DNA of 64,000 nt, from the NCBI RefSeq assembly GCF_003721245.1, contig NZ_RIZG01000004.1, positions 124,001 through 188,000 of the forward strand, read 5' to 3'. The position numbers were made by a program, and so were the translations under genes. Source of the DNA: Marinomonas hwangdonensis. GTDB taxonomy: Bacteria; Pseudomonadota; Gammaproteobacteria; Pseudomonadales; Marinomonadaceae. The notes under the pieces are model-generated. The model was not told where the DNA came from, did not search any database, and saw only the letters and a program-made list of their open reading frames with translations. Below, in pieces: positions 27,000-35,549 of the stretch (the stretch's first letter is position 1; every line of letters starts with the position of its first letter).

Positions 27000-27131
27000 C
27001 GGTGCATGGTTTCGTGTCATTGCACTGTTTAAGGGCTATTTGGGCGTTTGAAAACATAGTGCTTCATTGGGTGGGAAACAGCCAAGAGCTAAAAATAAGG
27101 TTTTATGTGTTTGATTAGCATTTTTTAAAGT

Positions 27132-27147
27132 TGGCTTATTTATTGCT
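27132..27147 (+). promoter_or_regulatory. Sigma-54 promoter for the nasA operon
   Basis: TGGCTTATTTATTGCT: GG and GC spaced by 10 bases and a perfect -12 TTGCT. The -24 reads TGGCTT, two bases from TGGCAC. The expected start near 27158 leaves a leader of about 140 bases. An inverted repeat GTGCA-N14-TGCAC lies farther upstream (27002-27025) and could be an activator site. Confidence 0.65.
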
Positions 27148-27215
27148 CTATTAATATTACTGATGCACCGTAAACCGACGATGGCTTACCCATAAAGCAT
27201 ACAGATATTACAAAA

Positions 27216-27264
27216 GGCAACGAAGCCCAATCACTTTCTTAAAAAAGTGATTGGGCTTTTTTTT
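27216..27264 (+). promoter_or_regulatory. NasT-type leader and terminator upstream of nasA
   Basis: Stem-loop GGC (27216-27218), loop AACGAA, GCC (27225-27227), with A1 and G4 in the hexaloop, runs straight into a perfect 15-bp terminator stem (27223-27237 / 27244-27258) followed by a T-run. As in the nrtA leader, the hexaloop stem and the terminator share bases and cannot form together. A clear partner hairpin P1 was not found; the best hexaloop candidates pair poorly. The remaining bases of the 27000-27299 gap hold the sigma-54 promoter and no gene. Confidence 0.7.
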
Positions 27265-27299
27265 GCTTAAAAAAGTGTGACTAAGAATAAAGAGGGTCT

Positions 27300-29999
27300 A
27301 TGTCAGTAGCAAATAGAACATCAATGAGTGTGAAAACGACCTGTCCATATTGTGGTGTTGGCTGTGGTGTCAATTTAATCGATGCGCAATCAGAAAATGA
27401 AGGAGTGCCATCGGTTTCCGGTGATGTGGATCATCCTGCTAATTTTGGTCGTTTGTGTGTGAAAGGCAGCAGTCTTGCGCAAACCATTCAATCGGATGAT
27501 CGCTTATTAACGCCTATGGTTGATGGTCAGCCAGTTACTTGGCAATCCGCCATTGATGCAGTGAGCACAAAAATTGCTCAAGTCGTAAAAGATCATGGCC
27601 CTGATGCTTTTGCGTTTTATCTTTCAGGTCAGATTCTCACGGAAGATTATTATGTGGCGAATAAGCTTGCTAAAGGTTTCATTGGTACGGCCAACGTCGA
27701 TACCAACTCCCGTTTGTGCATGGCGTCCGCGGTGGTTGGTTATAAGCGTGCTTTTGGTTCAGATACCGTGCCTTGCAATTATGAAGATCTAGAATGCTGT
27801 GATTTATTGATTATGGTTGGGTCGAATGCGGCGTGGACTCACCCCATTTTATATCAACGAATAGTCGCAGCGAAAAAACAACGACCCAGTATGAGGGTGG
27901 TGGTGATTGATCCACGAGAAACTGCGACCTGTGATATTGCGGATTTGCATTTGGCGATTAAGCCGGGCAGTGACGCGGCGATTTTTTCCTTTTTATTAAG
28001 CGATTCCGCCCAAGCTGGCATTCTAGATCATGACTTTATTGCGAGTCACACCAACGGATTTGCTAGTGCTTTGGCGCAAGCGAATGAATCGACACCATGT
28101 GTTTCTTTTACCGCTAATTTCTGTGGGATTAGTGAGCAAAGTTTAACAAGTTTGTTTGGCTGGTGGCGAGATACCCCTAAGACGGTGACATTTTATTCCC
28201 AAGGCGTCAATCAGTCGTCGTCGGGCGTGGACAAATGCAACGCGATTATTAATTGTCATTTGGCGACGGGTCGTATTGGCAAACAAGGCGCTGGACCTTT
28301 CTCGATTACCGGTCAGCCGAATGCCATGGGAGGGAGAGAAGTGGGCGGTTTGGCGAATCAGTTGGCTGCTCATATGGATTTTGCCACACCAGGCGCTCAG
28401 GATTTAGTACAGCGTTTTTGGCAAGCGCCCAACATGGCCACAGAAAATGGCTTAAAAGCCGTCGATCTATTTCAGGCCATGGAGAAAGGTAAAGTCAAAG
28501 TGGTGTGGATTATGTCGACCAATCCCATGGTGAGTTTGCCTGACACGGCTCAAGTTCGACGTGCACTGGAAAAATGTGAGCTGGTGATTGTCAGTGACTG
28601 TAAAGCCCATACCGACACAACGGCCATGGCGGATGTGTTGTTTCCCGCGACAGGTTGGAGTGAAAAAGACGGTACAGTGACGAATTCGGAGCGCCGCATT
28701 TCTCGTCAACGGGGTTTATTATCGGCTCCCGGAGACGCTAAGCATGATTGGTGGGCAATCTGTGAAGTGGCAAAAAGTCTGGGCTTTCAAGCAGCGTTTT
28801 CTTACCAAGGCGCCCATGACATCTTTGCCGAGCATGCGGCTTTATCAGCGTTTGAAAATGAGGGCAAACGGGATTTCGATATTGGACATTTCAGTCGTAT
28901 AACTAAGGCCGAATACGATGCTTTGGTTCCAGTGCAGTGGCCCGTACCAGAAGGTCGTCCACAAGGCACCAAGCGAATGTTTGAAGATAAGCGGTTTTTT
29001 ACCCCCGACGGCCGAGCAAGGTTTGTGGCAATTGTACCAAGCTTGCCAAAGGTTCAAGCTTCACAAGAATGGCCTTTTACCTTAAATACTGGACGCGTGC
29101 GCGATCAATGGCACACCATGACAAGAACGGGTGATGCGGCGTCCTTGGCTAAACATACGGCACAACCCTATGTGGAAATTCACCCGAGAGAAGCCAAACG
29201 CTTGGGTATTCAGGACAAGTCTTTAGTGCGCCTTACGTCGCCCTATGGAGAGGTGTTACTAAAAGCTAAGCTGAGTCGAGCGGTTGCGCCTGGCAATGTG
29301 TTTGTGGCTATTCACTGGACGCAACAATTTGCCAACGCGTCTGTGGTATCGAATCTTATCCCGCAGGTGGTCGACCCCTTGTCAGGACAGCCAGAATCGA
29401 AACATGCTCAAGTGCAGCTCGAAGCGGTAAGTGATATTTGCTATGGCATGATCATTTCGGCGACGCCACTTGTCTTAGCCGACTGCTTGTATTGGTGCCA
29501 AGTGCCATCAACGCAAGGTTATCATTACGAAGTGGTCTGGCCCAACCGGCAAACTCAAGCTTCTTTGAGGGCGATGGATACAGAGCACCCCCATGGCAAA
29601 GTAGGAAAAACGCAATGGCTGGAGTATTCCAACCCGATTACACAGCAAATTCGGTTGGCAAAGCTGGTGAATCAAACGCTTACCCTGCTGATGTATTTGC
29701 ATCCTCAGCCTGACTCTGTCATGGCCGATTGGTTACTCTCTACATTGACAATGAACACGCCTTTGTCAGCACAAGATCGTCTGGCCATTTTGGTAGGAAT
29801 GCCCGCTAATATCGAAGAAAAGGGAGACATTGTGTGCTCCTGTTATCAAGTCGGCAGTAAACAGATAGAAAAAGCGATTGTTAACGGCATTAGCTCTGTC
29901 GATGGATTAGGCGCCAAATTAAAATGCGGTACCAATTGTGGATCTTGCCTTCCTGAATTAAAACGCTTTCTTCCTACTGTAACGGAGTTATCAGCATGA
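27300..29999 (+). CDS. nasA: Assimilatory nitrate reductase catalytic subunit
   Basis: 899 residues of the molybdopterin-bis-MGD family. N-terminal [4Fe-4S] motif CPYCGVGCGV near residue 15, Mo-domain blocks SRLCMASAVVGYKRAFGSD and GQPNAMGGREVGGLANQL, molydopterin-dinucleotide-binding domain around residues 590-700, and a C-terminal Bfd-like [2Fe-2S] domain (CSCYQVGSKQI, CGTNCGSCLPELK). It reduces nitrate to nitrite in the cytoplasm. No Tat signal, as expected for NasA. It overlaps the next gene by ATGA. Confidence 0.95.
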   Translation: MSVANRTSMSVKTTCPYCGVGCGVNLIDAQSENEGVPSVSGDVDHPANFGRLCVKGSSLAQTIQSDDRLLTPMVDGQPVTWQSAIDAVSTKIAQVVKDHGPDAFAFYLSGQILTEDYYVANKLAKGFIGTANVDTNSRLCMASAVVGYKRAFGSDTVPCNYEDLECCDLLIMVGSNAAWTHPILYQRIVAAKKQRPSMRVVVIDPRETATCDIADLHLAIKPGSDAAIFSFLLSDSAQAGILDHDFIASHTNGFASALAQANESTPCVSFTANFCGISEQSLTSLFGWWRDTPKTVTFYSQGVNQSSSGVDKCNAIINCHLATGRIGKQGAGPFSITGQPNAMGGREVGGLANQLAAHMDFATPGAQDLVQRFWQAPNMATENGLKAVDLFQAMEKGKVKVVWIMSTNPMVSLPDTAQVRRALEKCELVIVSDCKAHTDTTAMADVLFPATGWSEKDGTVTNSERRISRQRGLLSAPGDAKHDWWAICEVAKSLGFQAAFSYQGAHDIFAEHAALSAFENEGKRDFDIGHFSRITKAEYDALVPVQWPVPEGRPQGTKRMFEDKRFFTPDGRARFVAIVPSLPKVQASQEWPFTLNTGRVRDQWHTMTRTGDAASLAKHTAQPYVEIHPREAKRLGIQDKSLVRLTSPYGEVLLKAKLSRAVAPGNVFVAIHWTQQFANASVVSNLIPQVVDPLSGQPESKHAQVQLEAVSDICYGMIISATPLVLADCLYWCQVPSTQGYHYEVVWPNRQTQASLRAMDTEHPHGKVGKTQWLEYSNPITQQIRLAKLVNQTLTLLMYLHPQPDSVMADWLLSTLTMNTPLSAQDRLAILVGMPANIEEKGDIVCSCYQVGSKQIEKAIVNGISSVDGLGAKLKCGTNCGSCLPELKRFLPTVTELSA

Positions 30000-31009
30000 C
30001 TGACAGAGCAATAGGCAATGATTTTACGCAATACGTAAAAATCTTAGGTCGTGGCAAGAAAGGCGCGCGCAGTTTAACCGTGGCAGAAGCTGAGCATGCT
30101 ATGGGGTTGATGTTGTCTGGTCAGGTAGCACCTGAGCAATCTGGGGCTTTTTGGATGCTGATTCGAATACGAGAAGAGACGGTAGAAGAAACGGTTGGTT
30201 TTACCAAAGCGACTCGAGACTATTTATCCAAAAAAGAACCATTAGGAACTAAGGTGGATTTGGATTGGCCTGCCTACGCAGGCAAACGCAATGAATTGCC
30301 TTGGTTTTTGCTGGCGGCGATTGCTTTGGCGAATACCGGTGTGAATATTGTCATGCATGGGCATACGTTTGAGGGTGAAGATCGCTTATATGTAGAGAGT
30401 GTGATCAGCCAATTAGGATTACCTGTATGTCAATCCATTGAGCAGGCAAGGCAAGCGCTTATAAAAAGTCATTTTGCTTATCTGCCACTGGCAAAAGTCG
30501 ACACTATGTTGGGTGATATGATGGACCTTAAATACGTGTTGGGCTTGCGCTCACCGGTGAATACTGTGGTGCGAATGATGAATCCATTTTTTGCCGATCA
30601 CAGTGTTCATGGTGTTTTTCATCGGGGCTACGACGAGCTACACCTTTCTGCTTGTGAGCAATTAGGTGATCCCTCTGTGTTGGTTTTTCGTGGCGGTAAC
30701 GGGGAGGCAGAAGTGAACCCAGAACGCGATGTTACGCTAGGCAAGTGGCAAAACGGCATTGCCAGTTGGATAACATGGCCGAAGGCAGAAAAACAACATA
30801 AGCGTTTGAAAGATGATTTGGATCTGTCACGATTAACCGATCACTGGTGTGGTAACCAGCTTGATCCCTTTGGCGAGCAGGCGGTACGACAAACCATTGC
30901 GTCGGTGGCTGGACTTCTTTATGGTGTGGCTTCTCATGAGGAATGTTTGGTGTTGGCAGATGATATTTGGGCTTGGCGTGATAAGGCTTGGTTGGGTTGT
31001 TCAGTATGA
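29996..31009 (+). CDS. TrpD2/YbiB-like phosphoribosyltransferase-fold protein
   Basis: 337 residues related to anthranilate phosphoribosyltransferase (helical N-domain LTVAEAEHAMGLMLSGQV, later LRSPVNTVVRMMNPF and VFRGGNGEAEVNPE) but of the TrpD2/YbiB branch, whose E. coli member binds nucleic acid and has no known tryptophan role. The PRPP-binding motif of true TrpD (GTGGD) is absent. It starts inside the nasA stop (ATGA) and precedes mobA by a few bases, so it is made with nitrate reductase. The function in nitrate assimilation is unknown. Confidence 0.85.
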   Translation: MTDRAIGNDFTQYVKILGRGKKGARSLTVAEAEHAMGLMLSGQVAPEQSGAFWMLIRIREETVEETVGFTKATRDYLSKKEPLGTKVDLDWPAYAGKRNELPWFLLAAIALANTGVNIVMHGHTFEGEDRLYVESVISQLGLPVCQSIEQARQALIKSHFAYLPLAKVDTMLGDMMDLKYVLGLRSPVNTVVRMMNPFFADHSVHGVFHRGYDELHLSACEQLGDPSVLVFRGGNGEAEVNPERDVTLGKWQNGIASWITWPKAEKQHKRLKDDLDLSRLTDHWCGNQLDPFGEQAVRQTIASVAGLLYGVASHEECLVLADDIWAWRDKAWLGCSV

Positions 31010-31020
31010 AAGAGGTTTTC

Positions 31021-31596
31021 ATGACATCTATTAGCTTTTCTGCTGGGGTGCTGGCGGGCGGCAAAGCAGAGAGAATGTCGGGTCAAGACAAAGGTCTGTT
31101 GTTGTACCAAGGTAAACCTATGGTGTTGAGGGTTATTTTTGCCTTACAGGGCGTTGTTGATGAGGTATGTGTAAATGCCAATCGAAATCTTGAATCTTAT
31201 GCAAATCTTGGCTTCAGGGTTATCGAAGATGATGAAAGGTGCAAAGGAAAAGGGCCTTTGTCGGGCTTGTTTGCTTGTTTAACCTTTGCAAAAACGTCGC
31301 ATTTATTGGTGTCGCCATGTGATACGCCTTGTGTCAGCAGCGCCGCGTTTGAGGCGTTAATGGAGGCGGCTAAAGTTGATCCCGCAAAGATACATTATTT
31401 GCAAGAAGGCTATGCTATACATCCTTTGCATGCTGTTTTGCCAGTATCGAAGACTTTGTCTGCGCTTAGTCTGTTTTTAGAGAATGACAATCGTCGCAGT
31501 GTTATGGCGTTTTATGAAGTTTTTGGTTGTTCGCCTGTGGAATGGCACAACGGGACAGAATTGTTAAATGTTAATACACCTTCGCAGTTGGCTTAA
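31021..31596 (+). CDS. mobA: Molybdenum cofactor guanylyltransferase
   Basis: About 191 residues. N-terminal nucleotide-binding loop VLAGGKAERMSGQDKGLLLYQGKP, metal-binding SPCDTPCVS and a Rossmann-like fold. MobA adds GMP to molybdopterin to make the MGD cofactor needed by NasA. The ATG at 31021 has AAGAGG 5 bases upstream; earlier in-frame ATGs at 30988 and 31006 overlap the preceding gene. Last gene of the nasA operon; it ends 9 bases from the convergent DUF3108 gene. Confidence 0.92.
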   Translation: MTSISFSAGVLAGGKAERMSGQDKGLLLYQGKPMVLRVIFALQGVVDEVCVNANRNLESYANLGFRVIEDDERCKGKGPLSGLFACLTFAKTSHLLVSPCDTPCVSSAAFEALMEAAKVDPAKIHYLQEGYAIHPLHAVLPVSKTLSALSLFLENDNRRSVMAFYEVFGCSPVEWHNGTELLNVNTPSQLA

Positions 31597-31605
31597 TTCA
31601 CTCAG

Positions 31606-32328
31606 TTAAGACTGCTTCATTGACTCAATGTCTAACTGGTAGGATTCTCCATCTTCTTGATGCTCTAATTTCACCAATAGATAATCAAATTTTGGCACAA
31701 ACCAAAAAGAGGTTTTTTTGCCTTTTTCAAGGTTGTCGGTGCGGATAATTTTAATCGCAGATACTCGGCCAAGCTTGGTATTGATAGTTTCCATTTTTTC
31801 TCGTTTGAACTGCCAGTTTTTAATATAGCCACCGTCCGCTATTTGGTAGTCAAATGTGTTTTTACCTTGTTTTAAATCCAATCGAACCTGTAATTGAATG
31901 GACAGCTTATCTAAAGTGGTAGGGTTAATAGAAAGGTTCCATGGCTTGTCTTTTACATCATTTCGAACAAGCTTTTTGTCCCAGTCAAATGTCAACGTGG
32001 CAGCCCTTTTTTTTCCTAGAACTGTGCTTTTATACTCGTATTGGGTTGGAATAATTTGTTGATTTTCAACATAAAAAGTAGATGACTCATCAAGAGACGC
32101 AATCAAGCTGTCAGCAGAAAATACAAATTTCCACAAGTGATCTGTTTTTCTTGATAAGGTCTGTTTGCCTTCAACTTTTAGGCTGATACCTTTTTTCCAA
32201 ACGGTACTGTAAACGGCCGTGTAAGGCGCTAAAAAAGACGATGATTGTGTGTTGGTAGAGGAAAAAGAAAGCATGGGGGCACTCATAAAAAGAACCATTA
32301 AACACGCTGGGATTTTGCGAGTCCTCAT
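31606..32328 (-). CDS. DUF3108 family exported protein
   Basis: 240 residues with an N-terminal signal peptide (MRTRKIPACLMVLFMSAPMLSFS) and a beta-rich body (LAPYTAVYSTVWKKGISLKVEGKQTL, FWFVPKFDYLLVKLEHQEDG) that matches DUF3108, a periplasmic or envelope protein of unknown function. It often sits behind purN, as here (13-base gap), which suggests co-transcription with purMN and no mechanistic link. AGGAGA precedes the ATG. Confidence 0.85.
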   Translation of the reverse strand: MRTRKIPACLMVLFMSAPMLSFSSTNTQSSSFLAPYTAVYSTVWKKGISLKVEGKQTLSRKTDHLWKFVFSADSLIASLDESSTFYVENQQIIPTQYEYKSTVLGKKRAATLTFDWDKKLVRNDVKDKPWNLSINPTTLDKLSIQLQVRLDLKQGKNTFDYQIADGGYIKNWQFKREKMETINTKLGRVSAIKIIRTDNLEKGKKTSFWFVPKFDYLLVKLEHQEDGESYQLDIESMKQS

Positions 32329-32341
32329 ACTTTCTCCTGCA

Positions 32342-32995
32342 TTACATTAGGGCTTGATCATAAAGAACGCCATTTTCTGGTAAAACGCTCCCATTTAAAA
32401 AAGCCTTTCCATCGTGGAAGGTTAACCGTTTTTCACTGAACCATTTTACGGCCAATGGATAAATAATATGCTCTAAAGAGTGCACTTTATTAGCCAAGGA
32501 AGCCGCTGTGTCTTCTTCTGCGATGGCTGTACTGGCTTGCAATATTACTGCGCCACCATCGAGCTCTGGACTCACAAAATGAACAGACACACCATGCTCT
32601 TTTTCGCCTGCATCAATCGCCCGCTGATGGGTATTCAATCCTTTGTATTTAGGAAGCAACGATGGGTGAATGTTGAGCATTCTACCTTCGTAATGTTTCG
32701 CAAACGTTTCAGTCAAAATACGCATAAAGCCAGCGAGAACAACCAACTTCGGCTGATACTGATCAATCATGGTTTGTAGCTCGGCATCAAATTCGTCTCG
32801 ACTCGCAAATGACTTATGGTCGAGTGTGTGAGTCGGGATGCCTGCCAATTTAGCTCGTTCTAGGCCATAAGCCTCAGCTTTGTTGCTAATCACTGCACAG
32901 ATGTTTATATCGAGTTGCCCTTGCAAGCTTTGATCAATCAAAGCTTGCAAGTTGCTGCCGCTGCCAGAAATTAAGACAACGATCGGATAACTCAT
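32342..32995 (-). CDS. purN: Phosphoribosylglycinamide formyltransferase
   Basis: 217 residues. It transfers a formyl group from 10-formyl-THF to GAR in purine synthesis. [11 protein letters not shown] at the N-terminus binds phosphate, [18 protein letters not shown] carries the catalytic His and [11 protein letters not shown] the catalytic Asp. The ATG at 32995 overlaps the purM TGA (ATGA), the classical purMN coupling; the longer frame to 33049 lies within purM and is rejected. Confidence 0.96.
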   Translation of the reverse strand: MSYPIVVLISGSGSNLQALIDQSLQGQLDINICAVISNKAEAYGLERAKLAGIPTHTLDHKSFASRDEFDAELQTMIDQYQPKLVVLAGFMRILTETFAKHYEGRMLNIHPSLLPKYKGLNTHQRAIDAGEKEHGVSVHFVSPELDGGAVILQASTAIAEEDTAASLANKVHSLEHIIYPLAVKWFSEKRLTFHDGKAFLNGSVLPENGVLYDQALM

Positions 32996-34050
32996 GCCTG
33001 CGCCTCTAGATCGGAGATTAATACCTCTTTTCCACCGTTGCGTGCACAAACATCACCAATGATCCAAGCATTTTCGCCTTCGGCTTTTAATATAGAAAGC
33101 GCTTCGTCTGCTTTTTCTGCATCGATCGAAAGTACCATACCGACACCGCAGTTTAATACACGGTACATTTCTTCTTGCTCAACATTTCCTTGTTTTTGCA
33201 ACCAGTCAAACACAGCAGGGCGTTTCCAGCTCGTCGCATCAATGCGAGCAGCAGTGTCTTCTGGAAGAACGCGAGGAATGTTCTCAAGCAAGCCGCCACC
33301 GGTGATGTGAGCCAAAGCATTGACAGAAACGGATTCCATTAATGTAAGAATGGATTTTACATAAATGCGAGTCGGTTCCATGAGTGCATCTTTCAATGCG
33401 ACACCGTCGATGTTTTGATTTAGATCGGCCTTGCTGACTTCAAGAATTTTGCGAATCAGTGAGTAGCCATTTGAATGAGGGCCAGAGGAGCCTAAGGCAA
33501 TAAGTTTATCGCCAGCTTTTACCTTGCTACCGTCAATAATGCTGTCTTCTTCGACCACGCCAACACAAAATCCCGCTAGATCGTAATCTCCGTCATGGTA
33601 CATGCCAGGCATCTCGGCTGTTTCGCCGCCCACAAGAGCACAACCTGCTAGTAAACAACCTTCACCAATGCCAGTAACAACGTCCGCTGCAACATCGACG
33701 TCAAGTTTGCCAGTTGCGTAGTAATCTAAAAACAGCAAGGGTTCTGCGCCAGCAACGACTAAGTCGTTGACACACATAGCCACTAGATCGATGCCTATGG
33801 TGCTGTGTTGATTTAGATCCATGGCTAAACGAAGTTTTGTGCCAACACCGTCTGTGCCGGACACAAGAATGGGTTTTTTGTATTTTGTTGGAAGGCGTGT
33901 CAAGGCACCAAATCCACCCAGACCACCCATTACTTCAGGGCGACGAGTTTTTTTGCTTACGCCTTTAATGCGTTCAACAAGTTGATTGCCAGCGTTGATG
34001 TCCACGCCTGCGTCTTTATAACTAATCGATGGTTTATCCGACTTGGTCAT
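32992..34050 (-). CDS. purM: Phosphoribosylformylglycinamidine cyclo-ligase
   Basis: 352 residues, AIR synthetase, ATP-dependent ring closure of FGAM. Family blocks are [69 protein letters not shown] and [16 protein letters not shown]. First gene of purMN. Ribosome binding site weak. The divergent gap to the DUF2066 gene is 115 bases; I saw no PurR-type palindrome in it. Confidence 0.97.
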   Translation of the reverse strand: MTKSDKPSISYKDAGVDINAGNQLVERIKGVSKKTRRPEVMGGLGGFGALTRLPTKYKKPILVSGTDGVGTKLRLAMDLNQHSTIGIDLVAMCVNDLVVAGAEPLLFLDYYATGKLDVDVAADVVTGIGEGCLLAGCALVGGETAEMPGMYHDGDYDLAGFCVGVVEEDSIIDGSKVKAGDKLIALGSSGPHSNGYSLIRKILEVSKADLNQNIDGVALKDALMEPTRIYVKSILTLMESVSVNALAHITGGGLLENIPRVLPEDTAARIDATSWKRPAVFDWLQKQGNVEQEEMYRVLNCGVGMVLSIDAEKADEALSILKAEGENAWIIGDVCARNGGKEVLISDLEAQA

Positions 34051-34165
34051 TGCCTATGCCTTATCATGGTACGAGAAAAAACAGCATTTTAGCATAGTGG
34101 CGCATTAGGGCTATGGTTCTTTGCGATTAAGACAGTAGAATAGGCAAATAAACGAAGGAAGGGTT

Positions 34166-35251
34166 ATGAATTTGCGTATATTTTTATTATTAATGGGGAT
34201 TCTTTTGATTCCGGCAGCGTATGCCGTCCCAGTAGAAGGTCTGTATCGTGCAGAAATTTATTTGCCCGTCAGAGCGTCTGAATCACAAATGCTTAACGAA
34301 GCGTTTGCTTTGGCGGCAGAAGAAGTGCTGATTAAGGTTTCCGGCAACAAAGATGCTATTAATGGTGATTTGTTGAGGCAAGCGAAGGCACAGGCTTCGG
34401 CTTGGGTTTCTGAGCATTCTGTTGCATCACTTAATGAGTTGTTGCCTTCAGAAAATGGTCTTGTGCCTGGCAAACAGATACGAGTCTCCTTTTATCAACA
34501 GTCAATTGACGGTTTTTTGTCTAAAAATAATCTCCCCGTCTGGGGGGAGAATAGGCCGTCTGTTTTGGTTTGGCTAGTGAGCGATATGGATGGCGTTAGA
34601 CAATTGTCGGGCTCGAATGCCCCATCGGATGTGCTTAACGGTTTTGCACGATTGGCGCTGTCAGTGGGTGTGCCAATCTACGCGCCCTTGCTTGATGATA
34701 CGGACAAAAGCGCGCTAACTACGTTTGATGTTTGGGGTTTTTTTGAAGATGTCATAGCGCGTGCAAGTCAGCGTTATCGAACCGATGCTGTGGCCGCTTT
34801 AAAGGTAAGTCGGTTTGCACGTCAAGTGGATGGTAGTTTGTTGGTCATGCTTCAACAGGGTCAGACGGAGCGGTTTTCATTGAGTGGAGACACCATGGAG
34901 GCGTTACTCGATCAAGCGGCTGTGCATTTGGCTAAAGTGTTTTCTTCTCGTTTTGCTTCCGTCCGTAATGATGCGTCGGCAAATCAAGTGAGCATTCAGA
35001 TTGTTGGCATAAAAAGCTTTGCCTCTCTTGATAGAGTGCAATCGTATTTTGAAAGCATTGGTGTCGTTCGTGGTGTTACTTTGGTTAAAGTAGACGGCGA
35101 TAAAGTTGAGTTTTCTGTGTCCATTGATGGTGATCAACAAAAACTGTTTAACAGTGTTGCATTAAACGATTTATTAATTGATGCGCCACTTAATGCTTTA
35201 GACCCTGATGCAAACAGGGTGAAATCGTATCAGTACAGTGGAGTAAACTAA
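34166..35251 (+). CDS. DUF2066 family exported protein
   Basis: 361 residues with a cleavable signal (MNLRIFLLLMGILLIPAAYA). The mature part EGLYRAEIYLPVRASESQMLNEAFALA and VLIKVSGNKDA is characteristic of DUF2066, conserved next to purM in many gammaproteobacteria and without known function. A C-terminal region (about 280-350) has a repeated RNP-like beta-alpha pattern. GAAGGAAGG precedes the ATG. It abuts a small CXXC gene with no gap. Confidence 0.85.
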   Translation: MNLRIFLLLMGILLIPAAYAVPVEGLYRAEIYLPVRASESQMLNEAFALAAEEVLIKVSGNKDAINGDLLRQAKAQASAWVSEHSVASLNELLPSENGLVPGKQIRVSFYQQSIDGFLSKNNLPVWGENRPSVLVWLVSDMDGVRQLSGSNAPSDVLNGFARLALSVGVPIYAPLLDDTDKSALTTFDVWGFFEDVIARASQRYRTDAVAALKVSRFARQVDGSLLVMLQQGQTERFSLSGDTMEALLDQAAVHLAKVFSSRFASVRNDASANQVSIQIVGIKSFASLDRVQSYFESIGVVRGVTLVKVDGDKVEFSVSIDGDQQKLFNSVALNDLLIDAPLNALDPDANRVKSYQYSGVN

Positions 35252-35476
35252 ATGTCAGACATAGTCAGTGACAGTATTTTAGAGCGAGATTTTTCAGCAA
35301 GATCTATTGAAGAGCAGCATGATTTTTTATCACAAACTTGGTGCAATCATTGTATGGAAATGGATTTAGGCATGATCAATCCCAAAGAATTTGAAACCAA
35401 GGATCGTGTTTGGATTGAAGGGGAGTGTAAGAAGTGTGGACAATCTACTATTACGGAAATAGTAGAAGAAGATTAA
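35252..35476 (+). CDS. Small double-CXXC protein, possible zinc ribbon
   Basis: 74 residues starting on the base after the DUF2066 stop, with GGAG 9 bases upstream. Two cysteine pairs, WCNHC and CKKC, spaced about 32 residues apart, suggest a zinc ribbon; the rest is acidic. I do not recognise a named family. Position and spacing imply co-translation with DUF2066. A strong terminator follows. Confidence 0.75.
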   Translation: MSDIVSDSILERDFSARSIEEQHDFLSQTWCNHCMEMDLGMINPKEFETKDRVWIEGECKKCGQSTITEIVEED

Positions 35477-35499
35477 TCTTTTCAGTCGAGTCGTCACTT

Positions 35500-35538
35500 C
35501 GCAAAAAAAAACCGCGCAGATGCGCGGTTTTTTTTGCG
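35500..35538. terminator. Bidirectional terminator between CXXC gene and gltA
   Basis: CCGCGC/GCGCGG stem (35512-35517 / 35522-35527) around AGAT, extended by an A9/T8 run and CGC/GCG ends. A-run and T-run on the two sides serve both convergent genes. Confidence 0.9.
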
Positions 35539-35549
35539 AAAGCACGGGA

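Noticed and set aside
27002-27025. GTGCA-N14-TGCAC read as an NtrC site
   Set aside because: Spacing is longer than the usual NtrC half-site spacing, so it is mentioned only as a possible activator site.
30732-31064. 110-codon minus-strand ORF opposite the trpD2-mobA junction
   Set aside because: Pro/His-rich shadow across two overlapping plus-strand genes.
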